A program made the position numbers and the translations under genes. The notes under the pieces were generated by a model. The model worked only from the letters and a program-made list of their open reading frames with translations. It was not told where the DNA came from and did no database searches. Of a stretch of 64,000 nt of DNA, positions 1-12,400 are shown piece by piece; position 1 is the stretch's first letter; each line of letters begins with the position of its first letter. Origin of the DNA: Chrysopilus asiliformis (lineage: Eukaryota > Arthropoda > Insecta > Diptera > Rhagionidae); NCBI GenBank assembly GCA_964034945.1, contig OZ035962.1, positions 28,393,530-28,457,529 of the forward strand, read 5' to 3'.

Positions 1-3000
1 TGCGGCTCCCTCGGCGCCAGAATCTTTCTCCTGTTGTTGTGCTTTTGTCTCTGGATCTTGGCTGGAAGATTCCTCCGCTGAATGCATAGCGACATCCTCG
101 GCTTGCTGTTCGTGCTGAGAATATGCCACCGAAACTGGTATTCGTACTCCATCTTCGCCAATGGCATGCGCCCCCTCGGACAATTCACCGTCCTGGGCTT
201 GCTGGATGACAATGTGGCCATCGGCGTTTAACATTGAGGCGTCAATCAATTGTGCTTCGTTGTCGCCCTGTTGAACGATAATCATTTGATTGTTATCGCC
301 GATCATTTGCAGAGTCTCCCCATCTAAACCGTCGCCCGTTTGTAAAACTCCTACGCTTTGCAGCAACTGCTGGATTTGCTCGCTGTCTGTGCCTTGAACT
401 AGAATCTGATTGCCCTCGGCATCTGTGGTTATAATGTGATTATCCAATTGCAGGATCTGACCGTTCTCGTTGAGAATGAATTTTATTTGGCCACTTTCGA
501 CGGAGTTTTGCATCTCTTCCAGGTCCATCGGCACCTGATCTGTATTAGATGGCTGACTTTGGGAGTCGCCATCGTCATCTAAACTGGGCATACTGACTGG
601 TCCAGAGGACGTCTGCTCGGGCTGATCTGACGATGTTGAGACCTGCCTCTTCTCCTCCGATCGGGTGCCGTCATCGGGCTGATCTAATACTGGCATATCG
701 ATGCCCACTGATGATACGTTTTCCGGTGATGACGAGGCCGCCTGTTGCTGTTCGTTTTGTTCGCGTGATGGCTAAAATGGAATCATGCGATAATTGAAAT
801 CTGTTCTTTATCAAACAAAAGTTGATGCAGAAAAAATTAAATAAATAAATAAATAAAAATGCAAGCATAACACATGGATCAATAAGTCCCGAGACTAACC
901 CAGAGATGACGCTCGTAGTAAACCAGTAACCACGTCTTTCTAGAGTACTAACCTTTGCTTGAAACGTGTCAAAATTTTAAGTCGATCGGACCAGAAACAG
1001 CTGAGTTATCGAGGTTGGAGTAAAGTCGTTTTGTAGTTTGTTTAAAAAATGGAAAAAACCGAGTTTCGTGTTCTGATAAAACATTGTTTTTTAATGGGTA
1101 AAAACACCGTGCAAGCGAAACAATGGATTGAAAAATGTTACCCGGACTCTTGTCCATCAAAAGCAACGATTTGTCGGTGGTTTGCCGAGTTTAAACGTGG
1201 TCGTACCGACACAAATGACGCGGAACGCTCGGGTAGACCTGTGGAAGCCGTTACACCGGAAAATGTGAGTGAAGTGACAAAAATTATAATGAAAGATCGT
1301 AAAGTGAAGCTCCGTGAGATTGCTGAGATAACACAGATATCATATGGAAGTGCATTTACTATCCTTCATGAAAAATTGAGCATGAAAAAGGTTTTTTCCA
1401 AGTGGGTGCCGCGATTGCTTTCGATGGAACAAAAACAGCAACGAGTCGATGATTCAGAAAGCTGTTTATCGCTATTTACTCGCAATAAAAAAGATTTCTT
1501 GCGTCGTTACGTGTCCATGGACGAAACATGGATACATCACTACACTCCAGAGTCGAAGCGGCAGTCATCTGAGTGGCGCACAGCTGGCGAAAGCCGTCCG
1601 AAGCGTCCGAAAACGCAGCAGTCAGCTGGCAAAGTCATGGCGTCAGTTTTTTGGGATACGCATGGCGTGATTTTCATTGACTACCTCGAAAAAGGTAAAT
1701 CGATCAACAGTGATTATTATATTGACTTGCTGGTGCGTTTGAAGGAGGAAATCGCAAAAAAACGACCGCACATGCAGAGAAAAAAAATCCTTTTTCACCA
1801 AGACAATGCACCCTGCCACAAGTCGATGAAAACAATGGCAAAATTGAACGAATTGGGCTTTCATCTGCTTCCCCACCCCCCATACTCGCCAGATTTAGCC
1901 CCCAGTGACTACTGGCTCTTTGCTGATCTTAAAAAAATGCTCCAGGGAAAAAGATTTGGCTCAAATGAGGAGGTCATCGCTGAAACTGAAGCTTATTTTG
2001 AAGCGAAAGATAATTTTTTTTATAAACATGGTATTGAAAAATTGGAAAAGCGTTGGAACGATTGTATCACCCTAAAAGGTGATTATATTGATGAATAAAA
2101 AAAAATTTTGCAAAAAAAATGTTGTTTTCATTGTTAGTCTCGGGACTTATTGATCCATGTGTTAACTTGTTGAAAAATACGTTAGTCTCGCTCAGAAAAT
2201 AAGCGTTGGATTCTTATCAAAGGTTTTTACAAATCTTTTAAATATTATTATTTATTATCAAAGAACGAACGAGTGCTTTTCTCTTTTTTTATAATTTCAC
2301 ATTATACTTCGTACAAGAAAGTAAAAACGGATATAAATTTCACAGTCGGACAGACGGATATACAAAAATCAATCGATTCTAAACACTCGTGAAATTCATT
2401 TTTTTTTGATCGGTTAGTTCTATGCGTTAAAAATCGTTACATTAATGTGAAAAGGTCGTAAAATACACAGAAATCCTATGGATTTACGACCTCTTGACAT
2501 TATCGAAATGGTAGAGCAAATCTTTTGTACCCTTTTATGATTTCACAATCATCATCCTCGGCGCTACAGCTGTCAAAGAGCCTGGGCCTCCTCAATTGAG
2601 ATTCCATAACAATTTCTTCCCTGCTTCGCACCTACTGTATTTTTACATGGATTGCAAACCATGAATGAATTACATTTGTAAGGTTTTTTTTACATTGTAA
2701 CCCATCAACAGCAGAGGCCGTGATAGCAATTTATACCGATGATGTCGTTGACACCAAGCGCCAACTACCACTACTTGTTTCGTAAAGCAAATTGAGTGGA
2801 CTTGAAATCACAGAGTGTGACAGTCGGGAATTGATCTCCGGAATACGGGCCAAGTACTTTACTACTTGGACTACGCGGGATTTTATGATTTCACAATATA
2901 GAATATAAAAAAACATTTTTTGGGATAAAAACTCCTTCATATCCACTTAGCTTCCACATATCTTTAAACTTACAGATGGTTTGAAGGTACAGAATGTCAA

Positions 3001-5650
3001 AGTTATAGATTTGAATACCAAAACGGGCTGTGATCTTCTGTATGTCCAACTTTACAGGATTAGGATAATTCTTAAAAGCCTACCAAACGCTCTTTTGAGT
3101 GCAGAAACGTGGAAATAGCTTAAAAATGAATTCATTTTCGTACTAAAATGTAAATTTTGTGCATATTTTGAATAGATAGAAAAATCCCTGGTAGCCAAGA
3201 CCGCTAATCGGTTGTAGTGCCGAGAGAGAGAAAAATCCCACTTAAATTGTAGTAAAAAAATTCGAAACCCACAGCAATTCCCATAAAAAAAACCTAAAAA
3301 TCCCATCAAATCTTCTCTACTCACCATTTTCTTGACAGTTTTAACACCTGCGGCTGTATCTTGCTGTGGAATCGTGATATTAAAGGTGATGCCACCGACA
3401 GCATTCTCTTGGCTGGTGATAACCAAATTCTCGCTACTATTACTGTTGCTAGCCTCATTCTCATTTTTATCCGAGTGCATTTTCTCAAATATACTCTCGA
3501 TGTCCTCCGACATTGACGCCGACTGTTGCCCGGCTGAGGCAGTAAGAAGATTCGCATTCGAATTTCGGACATCCTGTCGGATAAGGCTTTGTGACGACGA
3601 CGATGTTGGGATCGATTGGGTCGTAACGACGCTGGCTTTCTTATTGTCGCGCTTATGCGTCTCCATGTGCTGATTGTAGTAGTTCTCCTGGATAAAAGTC
3701 AGCGAGCACATGTTGCAAGAGAAGAAGTGAATGCCCTTGGGATCGAGACCTTCGGATTCACGTAATGCCTCATCGATGGTGTCCTGTAGCAACTTTTGTG
3801 TGGTCAACGAAGTTGGCTGTTGCTGCTGAGCGCCAGCGGTCTTAGTCTGATGTGTCTCAAAGTGTTTGACGAGAAGCTCACGCTGTGGGAACGACGCCGA
3901 ACATGTGCCGCATTTGAAATAGTTGGGCTGATGGGTCTTAGCGTGAATGGATGCCTGTTCCCGGGTCTCGAAGCGCATTGCGCAAATCCTACACTTGAAA
4001 GGCTTGATCTTGACGTGTTTTCGCAAATGCTCGTCGTAGTTCTGCTTGTCTGTGGTCTTGTACTGGCACATGTTGCACGTGAACACCTGGACCGGCGTCA
4101 ATGGTGGAACCTCAGCCGATTTGCTGTCCGAGTGGGTCTGCTCCATGTGCTTCTTGTAGCTGATATCATTGATAAAGTTTATATTGCATATGCCGCATGT
4201 GAAGTCCAATCCTTGATGCTTCTCCATGACGTGCTGCTTCAGTGATGCCAAATTGCCGAATAGCTTCTTGCATGTCTTACAACGGAAGGTGTTCTGTTTG
4301 CACTGCTCATGATGCGGCTGGAATTGTTGAAGATCCTGTGTTTTAAACTCACAATTCATGCACTTGTAGATCTTAATTGTTTGCTTTTTGACTGCCGTAT
4401 GCTGTTGTGCCTGCTGGGCTTGTTGTTGCGATTGCTGGACTCGAGTACTCGGATGGATAATCTTTGTGACTGGCTTCTCGGACTCATCGAACAGCGTTGA
4501 CAGTTGGTTTTCTATGGGATCTCTGGATTGTTGTTGTTGTACTGCGAACTTTCGTCTGGTGTCCGAGTCCGAGTCATTGCCCAGCTTCCGATTGATTATG
4601 GTCGTCGTTCCACTGTTCATTTTTTGCATTTTAACTGGGGGCGATGAAGGCACAGTCGCTGATGATGTTGTTGTCCCAGCCGATGAGAGACGCGGCTGTT
4701 CATCATCCAATCCGTATTTCTTGTAGATTAATTTCAGTAAACTCGTCTTGACGCGGTCCAAATCGGTCTCGAGACGATCCAAATGATTGATCATCGTTAG
4801 ACAGGATTTGCAGCAGACATCCTCAACGCTGATTATGACCATGAATGATTCTCCGATAATCTGTCCCAGCTTGTTTGGTAGTTTTGTGTTGGAGTGCTGT
4901 GTTATGGTCTCTGTAAGGGCGGAGGCGTGCATTCCAGTAGATTCATCGCAAATATAGCATTTCTGGACGAAATTAGCTTGGTTGTTGAGAATAGTGACAC
5001 CAGAAACTCCCCCCGCCGACACACCCGACGCTGGACTTCCGCCCGCATTTGTGATGATTTTCTGCTTGAGGATTCTCGGCTGTGAAGGCCCAGTCACCGT
5101 CACCGATCCACTGGACAGCAAGTTGTGTATTTTCCGCACGGCGTTCATCTGAGTCTCTTGCTGGGGAACATTAGTCGCGTAGACCTAAAATGCAAAAGCC
5201 CACATTAGTTTTAACTTTGGTACTGAGAGAATTTCACAAGACGCGGACGCGATTTCACGAAATGACAAAACTCCAACAAAAGACGCGTGCAGCGAAGCGC
5301 TAGACAGAAAAGTCTCAATCGCTCGCACAAGAAACGCGCGTCATTGCAGACATTGGAAAATGGTGCGATGCTTGCTTGTCGCTGCCTTCGCGACTTCGCC
5401 GAGGTCGTCGCTAACATCGCGAAAATCGCGGCGCTCCGTTGTTCTAGGTTCGAAATTTCCACTTAGATAGCGAAATCACTGCGGCCCCAATTGCGCCAAA
5501 ATTAAATCGACTTTCGCCCGCTAAACGCCACTCCCGGCTCGAAATTCGATCGTAATTTACCTTTTTCACATTTGGCTGAATGGCCCTTTTCATGGTTGCA
5601 GTTGGAAACGCGCTCGGAAACGCGTTCTTTTCAAAGCGAATCAAATCCAC
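1..5650 (-). CDS. ZAD-domain C2H2 zinc-finger protein, 3' end outside window
   Basis: Three coding exons on the minus strand: 5650-5561 (30 codons), 5184-3325 and 771-1. All junctions are GT/AG and phase 0, and the last exon stays open to the window edge, giving more than 900 residues. The protein starts MDLIRFEKN; a second in-frame Met is at codon 20. A ZAD (dimerisation zinc domain) lies at about residues 103-190, with CYIC and CCKSC cysteine pairs. A Gln-rich linker follows, then seven C2H2 fingers at about 305-540; the first ends in Cys (C2HC). The C-terminal exon is acidic and Gln-rich. The role is probably nuclear DNA or chromatin binding. ZAD plus seven fingers and this length recall Drosophila putzig/Z4, but I cannot confirm orthology. 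The intron 772-3324 carries a mariner. The gene is head to head with IFT122. Confidence 0.88.
870..2162 (+). mobile_element. Complete mariner element
   Basis: The 1293-bp element has 30-bp terminal inverted repeats at 870-899 and 2133-2162 that are identical at all 30 positions (outer end ACACATGGATCAATAAGTCC). It is flanked by TA at 868-869 and 2163-2164, the mariner target-site duplication. Size and single intronless transposase ORF are typical of full-length mariners. It sits in the intron of the ZAD zinc-finger gene, in the opposite orientation. Perfect repeats and an intact ORF indicate recent insertion. Confidence 0.96.
1049..2098 (+). CDS. Mariner transposase, intact
   Basis: 349-codon ORF starting MEKTEFRVLIKHCFLMGK and ending in TAA inside the mariner. 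It catalyses cut-and-paste transposition at TA. The N-terminal half (about 1-115) is the paired helix-turn-helix DNA-binding region. The linker motif WVPRLL is at 119-124. The catalytic acidic residues fit the mariner DD(34)D signature: D158 in SMDETWIHHY, D252 in HQDNAPCH and D287 in SPDLAPSDYWLF, with exactly 34 residues between the last two. Length matches known mariner transposases (about 345 aa) and there are no stops or frameshifts, so the enzyme may be functional. Codon use is AT-rich like its surroundings. Activity itself cannot be judged from sequence. Confidence 0.96.
   Translation: MEKTEFRVLIKHCFLMGKNTVQAKQWIEKCYPDSCPSKATICRWFAEFKRGRTDTNDAERSGRPVEAVTPENVSEVTKIIMKDRKVKLREIAEITQISYGSAFTILHEKLSMKKVFSKWVPRLLSMEQKQQRVDDSESCLSLFTRNKKDFLRRYVSMDETWIHHYTPESKRQSSEWRTAGESRPKRPKTQQSAGKVMASVFWDTHGVIFIDYLEKGKSINSDYYIDLLVRLKEEIAKKRPHMQRKKILFHQDNAPCHKSMKTMAKLNELGFHLLPHPPYSPDLAPSDYWLFADLKKMLQGKRFGSNEEVIAETEAYFEAKDNFFYKHGIEKLEKRWNDCITLKGDYIDE
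2165..3324 (-). other. Intron remainder of the ZAD gene
   Basis: Non-coding sequence between the mariner and the donor site at 3324 (GTGAGT on the minus strand). Around 2290-2400 there is a degraded dispersed repeat with a GGACAGACGG-type motif and the string TACAAGAAAGTAAAAACG, similar to the repeat ending near 58740. Nothing else recognised. Confidence 0.5.
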
Positions 5651-6445
5651 TCGATAACCACTGAAATGAAACTACCAAAATGGCCGCCGTAAAACGTCTA
5701 TGCACTGCACGAAAATTATTACACCACACTGTGCGTCGAAACGAAGTGCTGTAAGGTATCTGAAAATCACCGAAATAAATTTTAAGTGATTGTTTTTTAA
5801 TGACGAGTGACTGCTTCTGGAATTTTAGTGTTTATTTATACGTCGCTGGCAGTTAATTTGACTTTTCCTGTGAGTTGTCACAGCGGGAGTAGGGAACACA
5901 CTATGTACGAGTTGCAGGAATTTCGACCGTATGCAGTACTGAGTGTAGAGAAACTTGTTTTCGAGCGAAGTTTTAGTGGGGAAGCGATTCAGAAGGAGAA
6001 CGCTTGTTGGACGAAGTGTGAGTGAAGCACACACTAATTCGTTTGAGCAGTGTCGTGCGAATTTGGAGGGGGTTATTGTATTTATTGGTCTAAAAAACAC
6101 TTAAACTGACTAAAAACAGCTCACAGGAAGGAAATTAACTTGCCACATACATTTTCCTGCGAAAATATACAATTTCTTTACTAATTAACCCCGTCAAACA
6201 ATTGAAAGCAGGCAAAATAGATTTGAATGATGTGCCCACTGAACTGTAATTAGCAATAAAGCGTTCTTTCCGGTGGCCATTTTGTATTCTCGAGTTTAAA
6301 TTTGCGGTAGTGTGAGTGCGTTGCTAGGTAATTTGAGTTGCCGAAATATTGTAAACAAAAAGCCAAGTGGCGAATATTTTCTGTGATTATTATGGCGTAG
6401 TTTTTGGACTTTTGTGCTGTGAAATTACTTCTTCTGAAGTGCAAA
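5651..6445. promoter_or_regulatory. Divergent promoter between ZAD gene and IFT122
   Basis: 795 bp separate the start codon of the minus-strand ZAD gene (5650) from that of plus-strand IFT122 (6446). No intervening gene is supported; the small ORFs here lack splice or homology support. No clear TATA box was seen on either side, as expected for broadly expressed genes. An X-box-like site lies close to IFT122. Confidence 0.6.
6320..6332 (+). promoter_or_regulatory. X-box-like RFX site
   Basis: GTTGCTAGGTAAT fits the ciliary X-box bound by RFX/DAF-19 factors: half-site GTTGCY, a short spacer, then an imperfect RGYAAC. It starts 126 bp upstream of the IFT122 ATG, within the usual distance for ciliary genes. 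The last base deviates from consensus (T instead of C). Confidence 0.6.
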
Positions 6446-9400
6446 ATGAGAGGTGTTTTGAAATGGGTCGAGAAAATCCACGAGCCCAACGAAAAATCCG
6501 ACTATGCCAGGTAAATCCGAAGTTGGGGAAGAATAACTCACAGCCTCGGTCACAGAAATTTCAAGGGAGAAATATTCAGTCAGTAATTTCTGTGTTTCGC
6601 GTTTGATTTTAATACAATCACAAAGAATTAATCGAAAACATTCATTTTTATATGATTACAGCAGAAATTACCACTGCAGGTAGTTTTATTTCAGTTATTT
6701 TATTGCTCTTACAGCACACGAAATTATGGATAACACTGAGAGGACAGGGAGGAAACTGTCCTTTATTGTTGGCAATTGGAATTTCCTTTTAATGAGGTGT
6801 GTTCATATCAGCGTCTAATATGATTCCTCATTTATGAATCACGCATAGCCAAACATAAATTTTTTATGCTTCTCTACAAAAGGGCTCTTAAAATGAAAAT
6901 ACTAGAGGAGTTTATTGCTTCCTTAAATTAATTTATGATGGAAGATGTAATTAACGCTGCTCTAATTGAAGAACTATTCAGGATTAATTGAAAAACTATT
7001 CAGGAATTCCATCAATGGAAAAAAAACCTTTACTCTGAGTTACAAAACAAAAATTTAAAGAAAAAGCTAACGAATCCACGTAAATGTAAAAGAAATGCTC
7101 CCAAATAAAAAAAAAATGAGAAGTGGCTGTTGCGCCCTAATTTCACTTCAATTTGAATTTCATGAAAATCGGACACTCAAATCATACAAAACCTGATAAA
7201 TAGGATGGCGTTTTGAACATGTTTAAGACTATTAGAATATTGTAACAAATGTTTTCCTTCCGGTGCATAATTTGTATCCAGGAGTTATGCCGAATCCATC
7301 AGATCAACCAAAAACGCGTTGACCGTCAACCATAATCACGTTAACGGTTGCCCGGGTGTTTACAAGGCATTTCAATTTGCCGAAAAGTAATGAAAACCAC
7401 AAAGATGTCCATCAACCTATCAGAACATATTCAATGATAGAATGACAAATTCCAATAACGGTCAACCTGCTTCCGTTTTTTTGTATGACCATGTAGATTT
7501 TCAAATTTCAGCTGAATCGGTTAGGGGGTTTTTGCATTAAAACTTTTGAAAGCGAATAAAAATGATTGTTTTTGGATTTTTCTTCAATAATTTTAAAAAT
7601 CTTTTTCAAAACATAGCTTAACCACCTAGCGGTGAGTTACATAATCAAATTCTATATGATAAAAGTTTTCGTTATATTAAAATTGATTATACAGAAGCAT
7701 TTAAAAACCCGATAACTAAATTAGGTAGAATCTTTAAATTTTGAACAGAAATTTGAACAGATCCGTATTTGAATAAAAGTTTCAAAAACTGGAGCAATTC
7801 AACTACTCAATCCCCAAAAACGATTGGGGATTGAGTTAAACAAAAACGATTAAATAACTTTCCCGTACATCAAAATCCAATTAGAGCTAATTTTTATAAA
7901 TTCAATTGGGTTGCATGAGCCCATATGAAATTTTACAAAATTGATTTCCATAAGGTTATGTGGTTATCATCCCTTTTCAAATGCAAAAAACTGCATTTAC
8001 TGGTAGACATCTATTTTCTTAACTGGTATTTTTATTTCAAATTTTATCCATTAACTTTTTTTAAATTATTTTCCAGCATCCATTCGAGCTGCTTTAGTCC
8101 CGATGGAAGTCAACTTATTGTCGCTGCCGGCGACAAAGTTCTTGTTTACGAACCAGCAACTGGAACTCTTGTAGAAACCCTAAAGGCCCACAAAGATGTA
8201 GTTTATTGTTGCAGTTACGCCAGAGATGGAAAGAAATTCGCATCCGGTGGAGCTGATAAATCGGTCATTATCTGGACGCAGAAATTGGAAGGCCTTCTAA
8301 AATATTCGTAAGAAAAAACTATGATCTGTTCTTTCTATAAAATAAATTTTTGCCTTTTTTCAGTCACGGCGATCCAATTCAGTGCATGGCATTTAATCCC
8401 GTCTCTCATCAATTGGCTTCATGTTCAGCATCGGATTTTGCTTTTTGGTCAGCCGAACAAAAGGCAGTGCAAAAATACAAAATCGTATCGAGAGTGAATT
8501 CTTGTTGTTGGACAAACGATGGACAGTATTTGATATTAGGATTATCAAATGGAACTGTCTCTATTCGAAATAAGGTGAAATTCAATAAGTTTTGCTTTTT
8601 CCAATAAAATCAAATCAAATTATTTTTAGGCAGGCGAGGAAAAGGGAAAAATCGAGCGTCCAAACGCCGCAAATTGCCCGATATTTGGTGTCCAATGTTG
8701 CCCGTTGAGTACATCCAACGCGGATACAATTAGCATCGTTGATTGGAGTCAAACGCTGTCTTTTTACACAATGAATGGCCAAATGACTGGCAAGGAGAGA
8801 TCCCTGGGCTTTGATCCACTTTGCATGCAATTCTTTTCGAATGGCGAATTTCTCATTGTTACTGGTTGTAATAAAACCGTTCAGCTTTTCAATAAAGAAG
8901 GCGTCAAGCTGGGAATATTGGGAGAGATTTTTGATGCATGGGTTTGGACGGTTTCTATTCATCCAACGGGACTTTTCTATATTGTTGGGTGTCAGGATGG
9001 AACTCTTGCTTGCTACAGTACCGTTACGAGTACCGTTCACGCACTGTACAAAGAGCGATACGCATTCCGAGAGAACATGTGCGACGTTATTATTCAACAT
9101 TTGGTCTCTGGACAGAAAGTTCGCATAAAATGTAGGGATTTGGTTCACAAAATCGCAATTTATCGCAATCGATTGGCGGTTCAATTGCCAGAAAGGGTTG
9201 TTCTTTACGAGCTTAGTTCGCCGGAAAATCAACCCATGCACTACAAAGTGAAGGAGAAAATTACGAAGAAATTCGAATGTAGTTTATTGGTGAGGAATTT
9301 AAAGTTTCGAGACAAATTGCAAAAATCCTATTCGTCTATCATAATTACCAAAATTTTCACTCAAAAATCTCTTTCAGGTCGTTTGTGCTCAGCATATTGT

Positions 9401-12400
9401 TTTGTGTCAGGAGAAGAAACTGCAAAGTTTGGACTTTTCTGGCATTCTGCAACGAGAATGGATGATGGATAGTTTTATCAGATACATTAAAGTAACTGGA
9501 GGTCCTTCCGGCAAAGAAGGTCTTCTGCTTGGCTTAAAAAATGGACAAGTATTGTTCACAAAATTTTTTAGTAGAATTCAGTTTAACCTTTCCGGTTTTC
9601 CAGGTTTGGAGAATATTTTTAGACAACGCACTGCCGATTTTAATAACGACGGTGATGTCGTCTGTCCGTTGTCTGGATCTAAATTCCACGAGGAATAAAT
9701 TGGCTGTTGTTGATGATGCTGGAAGATTGGTCGTTCGAGATTTGAGCAATGATTCAATGCTTTATCAAGTGAGCGGCATCGATGAATTAAAATTTGATTG
9801 CAATTTGCTGAAACTTAAAAAAAAGACATTTGATTCTTTGCAAAAATTTGCAAAAAGCTCTATTAAAGCTCTAAAAAGCTTTGGAAAGCTTTTACAAAGC
9901 TCTGAGAACCTTTCCCTTTTTGAGAAAAAATTCCACTTTTTCTCACGCTATTTTAGACATTTTATTTAATTTTTAAGATTCCTGTATTTATAAAACATGA
10001 ATTTTTAAGGACTCCGGAGTGAACTCAGTGGCCTGGAACACCAATCTAAACTCAATGCTTTGCTATTCACACACAACTGGCGGGTTGAGCGTTCGTGTTG
10101 GAAATTTGCCACCTCGAAGTCCACAGAGCATGATTGGAGTGGTTGTCGGGTTAAGTGGATCAACAGCGTTTTGTTTACGAGGCAACGTTATGCACAACGT
10201 CCCCTTAGCCTTGGGCGCAACAATGTGGCAATTTATTGAAGCGGGATTCTTTGAGTATGTCCTTTAAAATTAAAACTAAACAACTTTTCAAATAACATCT
10301 ACAAATTCCAGTGAAGCATATCAAGTTGCGTGTCTCGGTGTACCAACGATCGATTGGGAAGGTTTAGCCCAGGCTGCATTGGAAGCACTTCATTTGAATA
10401 TCGCACGAGATGCTTATGTAAAAGTTCGAAATTTGCCTTGGTTGCAGTTGATTAATGAATTAAAAGAGAAACAAAAACGCGGTGAAGTACCGAAGGAGGT
10501 TTTATTAGCCGATACTTCGGCATTTGCTGGAAAATTTAAAGAAGCCGCTCGTTTATATCAAAAATGTGGACAAAATAGTCGCGCGTTGACAATGTACTCA
10601 GATCTAAGGATGTTTGATCTGGCGCAGGAGTTCCTTAAGGATGATGACGTGGCCGATAAACGGGAGTTGGTGCGAAGACGCGCCGAGTGGGCCTGTTCAG
10701 TGCATGAGCCACGTGCAGCGGCAGAATTGTTGCTTTCTGCTGGAGAAAATGAAAGAGCGATCGAAATTGTCGCTGAACAGGGATGGTCTGATGTGTAAGA
10801 TTAACAGAAATTAAAATTGTTCAGTTTGAATGTTTTAATTTCAAATTTTTTTTTGTCAGACTTTTCGATATTGGCAGACGATTAAGTCAAACTGATCGTC
10901 CGTCATTGGAACAGATCGCTGCACATCTCAGGAGATTAAAAGCTTTACCTTTAGCGGCGGAAATTTACAAAAAGTTGGGAGAGGAGGCTCAGGTAATGCG
11001 GCTGCAAGGTTGAGCGCTTGTTTGTAAATTGAATAACGTTTTTTTCCAGCTTAATATTTTGGTTCCGAATTATTCTAAATATTTTAGATTTTGCATATTT
11101 TAAACTGGAATTTTTAAGACAGATAAATTGAAAAATCATAAATCAATTTACAAAAATAAGAGACAAATAAAAAAAAATCAATTTATAAAAAAAAAACAAC
11201 CATCATAGTTTTAGCAGAGAAATTAAGGAAAATCTGACCCTAAAATTAAATCAAAAATTCTAGTTTAGGGACTCCTTGTTTTATTCTTCAGTAACAAAGA
11301 TTTGAATTTTTTTTAAAGGTCGTTCAATTGCATGTGGAAGCTCGTGACTGGACCGAAGCATTCCGATTGGCAGAACACATTCCAGAGCTGTTAACTTCTG
11401 TCCATTATCAACACGCGCAATGGCTGGCAGACTCGGATGAATTTATCGCAGCTCATCAATGTTAGTTTTGAATCTATTATTGCAATTATCCTTGGGGACT
11501 GTCCATAAAATTCGTCACACTTTAAGGTGCAGGGGGTTGTGTGCGGTAGTATGATGGCGGCATTAAATACCACATAGAAGGGAAAGTCCAAGGGGAAAAG
11601 GGGGAAGTCCAAGGAGTAGAGGAGGAAGTCTGATAAGCCCGAAATTAGCGTGACGTATTTAATGGACTGCAACTAAGTGGTTAAAATTTGCCTTATTGCC
11701 ATACTTATATTCAGAAGATTATTCCGAAGTATTTTTTATTTTGGAAATGCACTTACCCGTCATTAAACCGATTTGGGCTGGTTTTCAATTTGCATTTTTT
11801 TTTTGTAATTACCTTTCAATTAACACCACTCTTTAAACAAAATTCCTCTGTGCCAACAAGTCTCACCTAAGCTTGACTCAATTTCGAAATTTTATTACAC
11901 TGAAAATAAATAATTTAGCACACAATATTTCATGCTCTAATTTGATGGAATTTAAGTGGAAGGCGTGTAACGGTTATGTTAAAAATATTTCTTACATTCA
12001 ACATCTTTCATTTACTCCGCTTATATTAAATGAAGTCGTTTTATCCAAACGAAATTGTTAAATTATTTAAATTTAAAGGTGTGGCAATTGCCATACATCA
12101 CATTAAATAGTTTTATATTTCGCACATCATTTTTAGTGATTTTCAAGGCTTTTTCGACTACAATGGTAATTCGTGCGTTAGACATGCTGCTTTTCCATTG
12201 GGCAAAATTCATAAAACACAATTTGGACCACAAATTATTGTGAGAACATAATTTTGTGTTTCACGGAAGACCAAATTTGTTTATCTTTTAGGGGAAATAT
12301 CTAAAATGTTGATTATTTGAAATGGCTATGATTTTATTAGTAAGAATAGTTTAGGCGAGGAATTTCAATAAATCTGTTAAATATTTTGTTAGCATTTATC

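Noticed and set aside
3052..3324. Continuation of the zinc-finger frame past residue 650
   Set aside because: It runs past a strong GTGAGT donor at 3324 into AT-rich intron, while the next exon at 771 continues in the same phase.
3332..4726. Plus-strand open frames of up to 149 codons opposite the zinc-finger exon
   Set aside because: They are the complement of the C2H2 region, with leucine/cysteine-rich low-complexity translations and no splice support.
5807..6100. Small frames on both strands between the divergent genes
   Set aside because: Short, overlapping each other, without recognisable motifs. The interval is better explained as promoter and UTR.
8615..9241. 208-codon open frame antisense to IFT122
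   Set aside because: It lies directly across IFT122 exon 4, whose sense protein is clearly homologous. The antisense frame has no known domain and is a coding shadow.
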